A stretch of 64,000 bases of DNA from Mycobacterium spongiae (GTDB lineage: Bacteria > Actinomycetota > Actinomycetes > Mycobacteriales > Mycobacteriaceae), in the NCBI RefSeq assembly GCF_018278905.1, contig NZ_CP046600.1, positions 4,526,001 to 4,590,000 on the forward strand, in the 5' to 3' direction. Within the stretch, counting starts at the first letter, position 1, and each line of letters begins with the position of its first letter. Of the stretch, positions 60,201 to 64,000 are shown one piece after another. Below the pieces are notes generated by a model. The model worked only from the letters and a program-made list of their open reading frames with translations. It did not search any database and was not told where the DNA came from. The position numbers were made by a program, and so were the translations under genes.

Positions 60201-62503
60201 GAACCCGCCAACCGCACCAACGCCTGACTCCGCAACGCCACGACCTTGGCGCCCTCAGCCAACGACAACGCACCAGCCACACACGCCGCAGCAATCTCAC
60301 CCTGGGAATGACCAATCACCGCATCCGGAATAACCCCCACCGAAGCCCACACCCGAGCCAACGACACCATCACCGCCCACAACACCGGCTGAACCACATC
60401 AACCCGATCCAGCCCCGGCGCCCCCGACACCCCACACACCACATCAACCAACGACCACTGCACAAACGGCGCCAACGCCCGCTCACAAGCATCCATCGCC
60501 TCAGCAAAAACCGGTGACTCCCGATACAACTGCTGACCCATCCCCAACCACTGCCCGCCCTGACCCGGAAACACCAACACCGTCTTACCGACCCGACGCG
60601 CCTGCCCACTAACCACCGCAACATTCGGCCGCCCCGCCGCGACATCAGCCAAACCACTGACCAATTCCTCACGGCTACGCCCCACCACCACCGCACGGTG
60701 ATCAAACACCGCCCGAGTCGACACCAACGAATACCCCACATCGGCGACACCCAAATCCGGACAAGCACCCACATACCCAGCAAGCCGACCAGCCTGAGCA
60801 ACCAACCCATCAGCCGACTTAGCCGACACCACCCACGGCATCGCGCCCGACGACCACGGGGCACCATCAGCACCATCGAAACCGTCAGCTCGAGAGGGTA
60901 TTCGCTGCGCACCGCAGCCAGCTGCCGGTGCAGACTCCACAATCACATGCGCGTTGGTGCCGCCGAAGCCGAACGACGACACTCCGGCCAGCCTTGGGCG
61001 GTTCGTCCCGTCATGGGGCCACTCGGTTGACTCGTCCACAACCTTCAGGCGCATCCCGGGAAAGTCAATCTGAGGGTTGGGGGTCTCATATCGGAAGTTC
61101 GCCGGGATGACGCCGTGCTGCAAGGCACATACCACCTTGGCGAAACCGGCAAGCCCGGCCGCAACCTCCAGATGCCCCAGATTCGATTTGACCGCGCCCA
61201 ACAGCAACGGGTTATCCACCGCCCGACCGCGCCCGAGCACCTGCCCCAACGCCCGAGCCTCAATCGGGTCACCCAATACCGTTCCGGTGCCGTGCGCCTC
61301 GACAAAATCCACTTGCTGCGGTTTGACCCCCGCAGATGCACACGCCGCCCGCAACACAGCCATCTGGGCGGATGGATTTGGTGCCGTCAGGCCATTTGAG
61401 CGGCCATCCTGATTCAGCGCAGACCCGCGAACCACCGCCAGTACCCGATCACCATCACAAATCGCGTCGTCGAGCCGCTTAAGGACAACGACCCCGGCAC
61501 CCTCGCCGCGCACGTAACCATCAGCCGACGCGTCAAACGAATGGCACTGCCCAGACCGCGATAAGGCCTCAAGCAGCTCAAATCCCCGTGTCGTCGCCGG
61601 GGAGAGTAGAAGATTCACCCCGGCCGCCAACGCCAGGTTCGACTCGCCGGATCGCAAGTTCTGACACGCTAGGTGTACGGCCACCAACGACGATGAACAC
61701 GCCGTGGCCACAGTCATCGACGGGCCGCGCAATCCAAAAATGTATGACACCCGATTGGCGATGATGCTCGGCGCCAAACCCGTGTTACGCCAGATGTTCA
61801 CCTTGTCCGGATCTCGCGACGCGATCCCCGCGTACTCGCCGGAACTCGCACCAACGAACACGCCCGTCGGCGAATCAACCAACGAATCTGGCAGAATCCC
61901 GGAGTTCTCCAGGGCTTCGTAGACTACCTCCAGCAGAATTCTCTGCTGGGGATCCATAGCAGCCGCCTCGCTGGGGGTGATCCCAAAGAAATCCGCGTCG
62001 AATGAATCGACATCGCCCAGAAACGACCCCCACCGTCCAGCGTCCTGTACCAGGCCCGCCTCGAACCAGCCACCCCGTTCCAACGGCACTTCGCCTACCG
62101 CGCTGCGCCCCTCCTGCAAAAACTCCCAATACGAGTCCAGGCTGTCGATGCCGCCGGGGAACCGTAACCCCAACCCGATCACCGCAATATCGCCGTCCGT
62201 TGGCGTCCGCTCCGGACCCCTTGCCAGTTCCGGCGCTAACTGATCGCTCTCCGCGCCCGGGGCACCGGCCAGGTAACGCGACAACGCATCAACCGTCGGA
62301 TACTGCCAGAATTCAACCGGCGAAACGTTGCGTTCCAGCAACTGAGATAGCTCACCGACCAGCGCCACCGCATCTTTTGATCCAAGACCGAGTTCACGAA
62401 TCGGGGTGCTCGAATCAAGGGTTTCCAGCTCGCATTCAAGGAAGTCAGCCAGATAGGCGAGTAACCAGTTACGAAGGCCCGCCTCGTCGAAACCAGCACT
62501 CAT
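42260..62503 (-). CDS. three-module fully reducing type I polyketide synthase with loading ACP and thioesterase
   Basis: The 6747-residue megasynthase has these domains, with rough residues. Loading ACP 1-80 (GLGSKD, Ser42). Module 1: KS 104-530 (Cys269), AT with Ser733, DH with His1046, ER with GTGGVGMAA near 1655, KR 1830-2010, ACP with Ser near 2152. Module 2: KS 2213-2640 (Cys2382), AT Ser2839, DH His3152, ER near 3770, KR near 3950-4120, ACP near 4266. Module 3: KS 4327-4750 (Cys4496), AT Ser4953, DH His5266, ER near 5889, KR near 6075-6240, ACP near 6388. Thioesterase 6485-6747 (GFSSGG, Ser6579; CGHFD). AT motifs GHSQGE and YASH indicate methylmalonyl-CoA. KR domains carry LDD (B type) with Ser-Tyr-Asn. 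All active-site residues are present. It overlaps the upstream acyl-AMP ligase by 4 bp (ATGA), so the ligase probably loads a fatty acid on the N-terminal ACP. The predicted product is a 2,4,6-trimethyl fatty acid. Modules are nearly identical in DNA; module 3 has swapped DH and ER segments. Confidence 0.93.
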   Translation of the reverse strand: MSAGFDEAGLRNWLLAYLADFLECELETLDSSTPIRELGLGSKDAVALVGELSQLLERNVSPVEFWQYPTVDALSRYLAGAPGAESDQLAPELARGPERTPTDGDIAVIGLGLRFPGGIDSLDSYWEFLQEGRSAVGEVPLERGGWFEAGLVQDAGRWGSFLGDVDSFDADFFGITPSEAAAMDPQQRILLEVVYEALENSGILPDSLVDSPTGVFVGASSGEYAGIASRDPDKVNIWRNTGLAPSIIANRVSYIFGLRGPSMTVATACSSSLVAVHLACQNLRSGESNLALAAGVNLLLSPATTRGFELLEALSRSGQCHSFDASADGYVRGEGAGVVVLKRLDDAICDGDRVLAVVRGSALNQDGRSNGLTAPNPSAQMAVLRAACASAGVKPQQVDFVEAHGTGTVLGDPIEARALGQVLGRGRAVDNPLLLGAVKSNLGHLEVAAGLAGFAKVVCALQHGVIPANFRYETPNPQIDFPGMRLKVVDESTEWPHDGTNRPRLAGVSSFGFGGTNAHVIVESAPAAGCGAQRIPSRADGFDGADGAPWSSGAMPWVVSAKSADGLVAQAGRLAGYVGACPDLGVADVGYSLVSTRAVFDHRAVVVGRSREELVSGLADVAAGRPNVAVVSGQARRVGKTVLVFPGQGGQWLGMGQQLYRESPVFAEAMDACERALAPFVQWSLVDVVCGVSGAPGLDRVDVVQPVLWAVMVSLARVWASVGVIPDAVIGHSQGEIAAACVAGALSLAEGAKVVALRSQALVRLAGSGAMAAIGVGRERVAELIGEFGDRLSVAVVNAPGSVVVSGDVDAVEQVVGRCDVAGVWCRRIDVDYASHCAQVEAIKSDVIGGLGDICARSAPVAFFSTLSGEVMDTAGLDADYWFENLRRTVDFASAVDSAHASGHTVFVEVSPHAVLLAAIEECLEARGAGGGAGGQDVVVPSLGRDDGGLDRMLRSIAFAYAGGVGVDWSAVFEGSGAQRVGLPTYAFQRQRFWLDSSREIGDLAGAGIGGAAHQMLSAVIEDPGSGSVVLTGRLSVATHPWLVGHQVGGVLIVPGTGLVEMVLRAADAVGCEGIEQVVVMVPLVIPGELGVDVRIQVSPPHPDGTREVALYSRIDREGADWVLHAQGSIGDVGSAPEVSQLQTWPPRGAERLDTSDLYPRLAEVGYEYGPEFVGVQAAWKRGEEIFAEVAIPEAAHTRADDVCIHPILLDVALHAALFDELDGLGEGKLRLPFAGRGVRVWSRGARAARVHVKPLGNGESAVQLSDHTGALLVSVESLAIRAVSVEQLLAGVRKVDPVVGGSLLQVSWRALESVAGDGVSGAGLSVWSWERFCAVADAGLGVEARSELSESLAVCWRVAEFRGSGGGAGVGGDVVGATHGLVRAGLGVIQRWLAGDHPGVLVIVTSGAVSVVDDPVSDIVGTELSDLGVADDLAAAALWGLVRSAQTEHPGRIVVVDTDDDAGLDVSQVLASGESQLVIRSGVRYAARLSAVDEELLAIPDQGSGLWRLEASGSGRLDEVALCEHPGAQAALTAGQVRIALRAAGVNFRDVLIALGSYPDALAQLGGEGAGVVVEVGPGVSGLAVGDAVMGLCEGTGPVVVSDHRLLTAVPQGWSMPQAAGAPAVFLTAYYGLLDLGGLCAGQSVLIHAGTGGVGMAAIQLARYVGAEVFATASRGKWDVLRGLGLDEDHIGDSRSLDFAHKFAEVTGGRGVDVVLDCLAGEFVDASLGLLSAGGRFVEMGKTDIRDPEVIAVQHPGVVYEVFDLGAVDGDRVQQMLSVLAELFDAGALSALATRAVDVRRARQVYRVMGQARHTGKLVLTLPGASWAWGTVLITGGTGMAGSVLARHVVAHCGVRHVVLVSRRGLAAPGAGDLVDELGAAGAGVQVLACDVADRDQLGAVLAQISVEHPLSGVIHAGGVLDDAVVTDLSVERLDAVLRSKVDAAWNLHELTREMNLGLFALFSSLSGTVGGPGQANYAAANCFVDALAGYRRSQGLAATSLIWGLWAQQSAMTSGMGEQDLRRMARSGIAPMSAPTAVGLFDAALAGGRAAVVAAQIDRAALRSMGATGMLGPLWAELAPAGPSPAPAITAGAGSGSGSALKARLAGLGFAEQCAEVAEVVAGHAAAVLGRGSAAEIDRGQPFKDSGFNSLTGIELRNRIKADTGINLSSTVVFDHPTPAALAAHLVEKMFGTPQVGASRPQPRQASFDAAEPIAIVGIGCRYPGGVSSAADLWDVVSHGRDVITEFPHDRGWDLGNLFDPDPDTPGKCYTRHGGFIEGVTDFDAQFFGISPGEAMVMDPQQRLLLETSWEALEDAGIDPTGLRGSPTGVFVGVYSNDYGATAEQAQWYVGTGQTSSVASGRISYSLGLQGPAMSVDTACSSSLVALNVAVRALRSGDCELALAGGATVLASPALFIGFSRQRGLAVDGRCKAFADAADGTGFGEGAAMVVLQRLSDARRAGRQVLAVLEGSAVNQDGASNGLTAPNGPAQAQVIDAALADAGIERADVDVVEAHGTGTTLGDPIEAQAVLATYGQAHNSDSPLWLGSLKSNIGHTGAAAGIGGVIKMVQALQHATLPATLHVDTPTSEVDWSAGAVELLTQSRPWPDTDGRPRRAAVSAFGMSGTNAHVIVAAPPAPLADPAGQAPQSPAVSWTSGTVPWVVSAKSADGLVAQAGRLAGYVGACPDLGVADVGYSLVSTRAVFDHRAVVVGRSREELVSGLADVAAGRPNVAVVSGQARRVGKTVLVFPGQGGQWLGMGQQLYRESPVFAEAMDACERALAPFVQWSLVDVVCGVSGAPGLDRVDVVQPVLWAVMVSLARVWASVGVIPDAVIGHSQGEIAAACVAGALSLAEGAKVVALRSQALVRLAGSGAMAAIGVGRERVAELIGEFGDRLSVAVVNAPGSVVVSGDVDAVEQVVGRCDVAGVWCRRIDVDYASHCAQVEAIKSDVIGGLGDICARSAPVAFFSTLSGEVMDTAGLDADYWFENLRRTVDFASAVDSAHASGHTVFVEVSPHAVLLAAIEECLEARGAGGGAGGQDVVVPSLGRDDGGLDRMLRSIAFAYAGGVGVDWSAVFEGSGAQRVGLPTYAFQRQRFWLDSSREIGDLAGAGIGGAAHQMLSAVIEDPGSGSVVLTGRLSVATHPWLVGHQVGGVLIVPGTGLVEMVLRAADAVGCEGIEQVVVMVPLVIPGELGVDVRIQVSPPHPDGTREVALYSRIDREGADWVLHAQGSIGDVGSAPEVSQLQTWPPRGAERLDTSDLYPRLAEVGYEYGPEFVGVQAAWKRGEEIFAEVAIPEAAHTRADDVCIHPILLDVALHAALFDELDGLGEGKLRLPFAGRGVRVWSRGARAARVHVKPLGNGESAVQLSDHTGALLVSVESLAIRAVSVEQLLAGVRKVDPVVGGSLLQVSWRALESVAGDGVSGAGLSVWSWERFCAVADAGLGVEARSELSESLAVCWRVAEFRGSGVEHAGGGGGGAGVGGDVVGATHGLVRAGLGVIQRWLAGDHPGVLVIVTSGAVSVVDDPVSDIVGTELSDLGVADDLAAAALWGLVRSAQTEHPGRIVVVDTDDDAGLDVSQVLASGESQLVIRSGVRYAARLSAVDEELLAIPDQGSGLWRLEASGSGRLDEVALCEHPGAQAALTAGQVRIALRAAGVNFRDVLIALGSYPDALAQLGGEGAGVVVEVGPGVSGLAVGDAVMGLCEGTGPVVVSDHRLLTAVPQGWSMPQAAGAPAVFLTAYYGLLDLGGLCAGQSVLIHAGTGGVGMAAIQLARYVGAEVFATASRGKWDVLRGLGLDEDHIGDSRSLDFAHKFAEVTGGRGVDVVLDCLAGEFVDASLGLLSAGGRFVEMGKTDIRDPEVIAVQHPGVVYEVFDLGAVDGDRVQQMLSVLAELFDAGALSALATRAVDVRRARQVYRVMGQARHTGKLVLTLPGASWAWGTVLITGGTGMAGSVLARHVVAHCGVRHVVLVSRRGLAAPGAGDLVDELGAAGAGVQVLACDVADRDQLGAVLAQISVEHPLSGVIHAGGVLDDAVVTDLSVERLDAVLRSKVDAAWNLHELTREMNLGLFALFSSLSGTVGGPGQANYAAANCFVDALAGYRRSQGLAATSLIWGLWAQQSAMTSGMGEQDLRRMARSGIAPMSAPTAVGLFDAALAGGRAAVVAAQIDRAALRSMGATGMLGPLWAELAPAGPSPAPAITAGAGSGSGSALKARLAGLGFAEQCAEVAEVVAGHAAAVLGRGSAAEIDRGQPFKDSGFNSLTGIELRNRIKADTGINLSSTVVFDHPTPAALAAHLVEKMFGTPQVGASRPQPRQASFDAAEPIAIVGIGCRYPGGVSSAADLWDVVSHGRDVITEFPHDRGWDLGNLFDPDPDTPGKCYTRHGGFIEGVTDFDAQFFGISPGEAMVMDPQQRLLLETSWEALEDAGIDPTGLRGSPTGVFVGVYSNDYGATAEQAQWYVGTGQTSSVASGRISYSLGLQGPAMSVDTACSSSLVALNVAVRALRSGDCELALAGGATVLASPALFIGFSRQRGLAVDGRCKAFADAADGTGFGEGAAMVVLQRLSDARRAGRQVLAVLEGSAVNQDGASNGLTAPNGPAQAQVIDAALADAGIERADVDVVEAHGTGTTLGDPIEAQAVLATYGQAHNSDSPLWLGSLKSNIGHTGAAAGIGGVIKMVQALQHATLPATLHVDTPTSEVDWSAGAVELLTQSRPWPDTDGRPRRAAVSAFGISGTNAHVIVAAPPAPLADPAGQAPQSPAVSWTSGTVPWVVSAKSADGLVAQAGRLAGYVGACPDLGVADVGYSLVSTRAVFDHRAVVVGRSREELVSGLADVAAGRPNVAVVSGQARRVGKTVLVFPGQGGQWLGMGQQLYRESPVFAEAMDACERALAPFVQWSLVDVVCGVSGAPGLDRVDVVQPVLWAVMVSLARVWASVGVIPDAVIGHSQGEIAAACVAGALSLAEGAKVVALRSQALVRLAGSGAMAAIGVGRERVAELIGEFGDRLSVAVVNAPGSVVVSGDVDAVEQVVDRCDVAGVWCRRIDVDYASHCAQVEAIKSDVIGGLGDICARSAPVAFFSTLSGEVMDTAGLDADYWFENLRRTVDFASAVDSAHASGHTVFVEVSPHAVLLAAIEECLEARGAGGGAGGQDVVVPSLGRDDGGLDRMLRSIAFAYAGGVGVDWSAVFEGSGAQRVGLPTYAFQRQRFWLDSSREIGDLAGAGIRPVAHDMLSAVIEDPGSGSVVLTGRLSVATHPWLVGHQVGGVLIVPGTGLVEMVLRAADAVGCEGIEQVVVMVPLVIPGELGVDVRIQVSPPHPDGTREVALYSRIDREGADWVLHAQGTIGNVSATSATSELQTWPPVGAVAVDVGGVYGRLAKLGYEYGPEFAGLGAMWQLDDQIYAEVTIPDAASGSDMAFGVHPILLDAALHALAATRVADAARAEAGSVSLPFSWHQVRLWSTGAQHARAHIRILTDDTVSVQLTDADGALLVSVESLAIRAVSVEQLLAGVRKVDPVVGGSLLQVSWRALESVAGDGVSGAGLSVWSWERFCAVADAGLGVEARSELSESLAVCWRVAEFRGSGVEHAGGGGGGAGVGGDVVGATHGLVRAGLGVIQRWLAGDHPGVLVIVTSGAVSVVDDPVSDIVGTELSDLGVADDLAAAALWGLVRSAQTEHPGRIVVVDTDDDAGLDVSQVLASGESQLVIRSGVRYAARLSAVDEELLAIPDQGSGLWRLEASGSGRLDEVALCEHPGAQAALTAGQVRIALRAAGVNFRDVVLSLGLLPPEQTVASGRVLGCEGAGVVVEVGPGVSGLAVGDAVMGLCEGTGPVVVSDHRLLTAVPQGWSMPQAAGAPAVFLTAYYGLLDLGGLCAGQSVLIHAGTGGVGMAAIQLARYVGAEVFATASRGKWDVLRGLGLDEDHIGDSRSLDFAHKFAEVTGGRGVDVVLDCLAGEFVDASLGLLSAGGRFVEMGKTDIRDPEVIAVQHPGVVYEVFDLGAVDGDRVQQMLSVLAELFDAGALSALATRAVDVRRARQVYRVMGQARHTGKLVLTLPGASWAWGTVLITGGTGMAGSVLARHVVAHCGVRHVVLVSRRGLAAPGAGDLVDELGAAGAGVQVLACDVADRDQLGAVLAQISVEHPLSGVIHAGGVLDDAVVTDLSVERLDAVLRSKVDAAWNLHELTREMNLGLFALFSSLSGTVGGPGQANYAAANCFVDALAGYRRSQGLAATSLIWGLWAQQSAMTSGMGEQDLRRMARSGIAPMSAPTAVGLFDAALAGGRAAVVAAQIDRAALRSMGATGMLGPLWAELAPAGPSPAPAITAGAGSGSGSALKARLAGLGFAEQCAEVAEVVAGHAAAVLGRGSAAEIDRGQPFKDSGFNSLTGIELRNRIKADTGINLSSTVVLDHPTPQELAVHMLSQMNIEPGTIDAAAVDSEEEVDELTKLFLRAKDSGNLQGGWNIVAAVTELRKRVTAVERPEWRGPDYLRISDKSDIALVFLPSLTPLSGIHEYRGIVDAVGDRHSVYISQLPGYGPEDGIPADIEVASEMLADAMASRLRNLGDIKRIVPIGFSSGGIMAYLSAIRLKKMGLPVCGLALLDPYTPSQLGIRITRNEAGSTLEQMLEERKTIREGVLEHLVEVAETLGILNESQLTASFNYLSMLSRWEPEESVDLPMMTLVARDRVNPAFNEIYDDSVDLWGSVADPHRHFVIEMDCGHFDVVDSLARETAGELESWLANIP
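43254..49619 (-). repeat. PKS module repeat, copy 3 (KS3-AT3-DH3-ER3-KR3-ACP3)
   Basis: This is the last module of the protein. It is almost base-identical to copy 2 except for two replaced patches: the second half of DH (about 46020-46460) and the ER loop (about 45100-45165). A few single-base changes also occur (for example 47395, 48290). The offset to copy 2 is 6366 bp at the ACP end and 6342 bp at the KS end. Confidence 0.9.
49620..55961 (-). repeat. PKS module repeat, copy 2 (KS2-AT2-DH2-ER2-KR2-ACP2)
   Basis: This is the middle module, 6342 bp. From ACP through AT it is essentially identical to copy 1 apart from the 24-bp insertion near 52070-52100, and its KS is nearly identical to KS3. 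It is thus the bridge between the other two modules. Confidence 0.9.
55962..60839 (-). repeat. PKS module repeat, copy 1 (AT1-DH1-ER1-KR1-ACP1)
   Basis: Identity with copies 2 and 3 runs from the ACP end to 60839, inside the KS-AT linker ([15 protein letters not shown]), and then stops sharply. KS1 upstream is an unrelated KS sequence. This copy lacks 24 bp (eight residues, about VEHAGGGG) near 58410. Confidence 0.9.
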
Positions 62504-64000
62504 CTTTCAGTACCATCGACGAACCTGAACCGGCCCTCCTGATACATGCGGGCACTTTCTGCTCGACGCACCTTGCCGCTGGTTGTCGTGGGCAGAGAGC
62601 CCGATGGAACCCAAACTACATCGGCAACTCCAGCCGAATGCCGCGCAGAAATCGCGCCGACCACGTTCTTGCAGTTGGTCTCAAGCACAGCCGCATCCGT
62701 GTGGTCTTTGACTTCGGCGATGATGACCAACATTTCCGTTGTGGCCCCAGGAACTGACACGGCTGCCACTCTGCCTTGGCTTTTCGTTACCGCGCGAACG
62801 GTTTCCTCAATGTCATCCGGGTAGTGGTTGCGCCCATCGATGATCAGCAGGTCCTTGATCCGACCAGCAATAAACAACTCACCGTCGAAGATGAAACCCA
62901 GATCGCCAGTGCGCAGCCAGGGACCTCGCGGAGTGCCGGGCGCAGGATCGGATAGCTGCGCGCCGAATACCTGCTCGGTCCGCTCCGCGTTCCCCCAATA
63001 ACCCGCCGCGATGTGATCGCCGCTGGCCCAGACCTCGCCAACCTGTCCAGCCAGCACCTCGACCCGGAACTCCGGGTCTACAACGATGACATCGGACGAC
63101 CGCGGCGCGCCGCAGCTGGTGAGCTCAACGCAATCCTCCTCATCCCGATCACACGTCTGCGCATAGCCCGCAGACAACTTGTCTTGGTGAAAGGACTCCG
63201 TCACTGGTGGCCGGTGACCATCGGAGGTCACCACATAGACCGTCGCCTCTGCCAATCCGTAGGAGGGCCGCATCGCGGTGCCCGGAAGGCCGATTGGCGC
63301 CAGCAGTTCGGAAAACTGGCGAATCGTTCTGGCTTGGACCCGTTCGGCGCCATTGATCATCACGCACACGTCGTCCAGCCTGAGACCGATCAGGTCCGTC
63401 TCCTTGACCCTCTTAGCCACCAGATCGTAGGCAAAATTTGGCGCGGCCGTGTAAACCCGTTTGCTTGCAGCCAGGTGCTTGATCCACCGTATTGGGCTCT
63501 GCACAAAGGCCACCGGAGTCATCAGTACCGCTGGGCGGCACATATAGATGGGCAACAACACCCCGACAATCAGGCCCATGTCATGATAAAACGGCAGCCA
63601 GGAGACTACGGTGAAGTCCTTTTCCGCACCTTCGGCCGCTTCAAAGTGGTCGCGCACAATTTGAGCGACATTGGCCACGATGTTGCTATGAGTGATGATC
63701 GCGCCGGACGGCTGGCTAGTCGAGCCTGACGTGTACTGCAAATATGCGGGTTTCGACAAGTTGCCGGTATCAGGCAACTGCTCTGCATCGCAGAGCCGAG
63801 TCGACGTGATCGACTCGAACGCCAGGCTGTCGATCTCGATAACCCTCAACCTGGCTGAGGGAAGCACCTTGGTTGCGGCGTTCGCGAGTTCAACGCACAC
63901 GTCCGCGTCCACAGACCGGGTGAGCAACGCAACCGGATTGCAGTTGCGTATCGTCCCGAGCAGAGCATCATTTCCCTGGCCCGGGTACGGCGTTGGCAGC
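62500..64000 (-). CDS. fatty-acyl-AMP ligase (FAAL/FadD-type), 5' end outside window
   Basis: The frame is open to the window edge, so the N-terminus (about 100 residues) is missing; the visible part begins [20 protein letters not shown]-binding motifs are [46 protein letters not shown] and the hinge region [24 protein letters not shown] (written in two parts), with [10 protein letters not shown]. The pattern YHDMGL plus a PKS neighbour is typical of mycobacterial FAALs, which activate fatty acids as acyl-adenylates and hand them to an ACP rather than to CoA. Its TGA overlaps the PKS ATG (ATGA), strongly suggesting that it loads the N-terminal ACP of the PKS. Confidence 0.93.
   Translation of the reverse strand, partial: LPTPYPGQGNDALLGTIRNCNPVALLTRSVDADVCVELANAATKVLPSARLRVIEIDSLAFESITSTRLCDAEQLPDTGNLSKPAYLQYTSGSTSQPSGAIITHSNIVANVAQIVRDHFEAAEGAEKDFTVVSWLPFYHDMGLIVGVLLPIYMCRPAVLMTPVAFVQSPIRWIKHLAASKRVYTAAPNFAYDLVAKRVKETDLIGLRLDDVCVMINGAERVQARTIRQFSELLAPIGLPGTAMRPSYGLAEATVYVVTSDGHRPPVTESFHQDKLSAGYAQTCDRDEEDCVELTSCGAPRSSDVIVVDPEFRVEVLAGQVGEVWASGDHIAAGYWGNAERTEQVFGAQLSDPAPGTPRGPWLRTGDLGFIFDGELFIAGRIKDLLIIDGRNHYPDDIEETVRAVTKSQGRVAAVSVPGATTEMLVIIAEVKDHTDAAVLETNCKNVVGAISARHSAGVADVVWVPSGSLPTTTSGKVRRAESARMYQEGRFRFVDGTER

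Noticed and set aside
42260..62503. Possibility that the PKS is a mycolactone (mls) synthase
   Set aside because: Near-identical modules are shared with mls genes, but here all three modules are fully reducing, all ATs carry methylmalonyl motifs, an acyl-AMP ligase is coupled and a TE closes the protein. This does not fit the mycolactone core or side-chain programme.

Overview
The window looks like chromosome of a slow-growing Mycobacterium from the M. tuberculosis / M. kansasii / M. marinum side of the genus. The evidence is very high GC, PE and PE_PGRS proteins, and a syntenic block that matches, in inverted orientation and from memory, the M. tuberculosis Rv0941c-Rv0923c neighbourhood (STAS/ATPase, F420 oxidoreductase, FAH-lactamase fusion, ligD, ku, pst/pknD cluster, SDR, mntH). 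No database search was possible; all homology statements rest on recognised motifs and remembered family sequences.
Layout. 1-2.0 kb: a small ORF coupled to a STAS-ATPase protein, then an F420-type oxidoreductase behind a KstR-like box. 2.2-6.1 kb: a large PE_PGRS gene. 6.2-12.3 kb: the two-component NHEJ system (ligD, ku), with a PfkB sugar kinase between them and an FAH/metallo-beta-lactamase fusion coupled to ligD. 12.4-13.9 kb: a Phd/Doc-like toxin-antitoxin pair and a DinB-type protein. 13.9-20.0 kb: a scarred zone of IS256 and IS110 remnants, a second PE_PGRS and a broken PE gene. 20.1-34.8 kb: an expanded phosphate-uptake and signalling locus with two full Pst permease sets, one PstB, four PstS-type lipoproteins and two PknD-type kinases. 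It arose in part from a tandem pstS2-pknD duplication and carries a chimeric Ku fragment and 11-bp direct-repeat arrays that resemble pho boxes. 35.0-40.5 kb: ordinary core genes (SDR and reductase behind a second KstR-like box, mntH, a GGCT/polyglutamate-hydrolase fusion, an F420 oxidoreductase). 40.56 kb: tRNA-Arg(CCU), with an IS481-family element against its 3' end and a second IS remnant.
42.3-64.0 kb: the most striking system. A fatty-acyl-AMP ligase (cut by the window edge) overlaps by 4 bp a single 6747-residue modular polyketide synthase. The order is ACP, then three consecutive KS-AT-DH-ER-KR-ACP modules, then a thioesterase. All AT domains carry motifs for methylmalonyl-CoA. Modules 1-3 are almost identical in DNA from AT onward and KS2 and KS3 are nearly identical, but module 3 carries a swapped DH half and a swapped ER loop. 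The inferred job is to load an activated fatty acid, add three fully reduced methylmalonate units and release a 2,4,6-trimethyl long-chain acid. This would be a non-iterative counterpart to the iterative Mas-type enzymes of mycobacteria. The gene pair lies next to a tRNA and IS elements, consistent with a genomic island.
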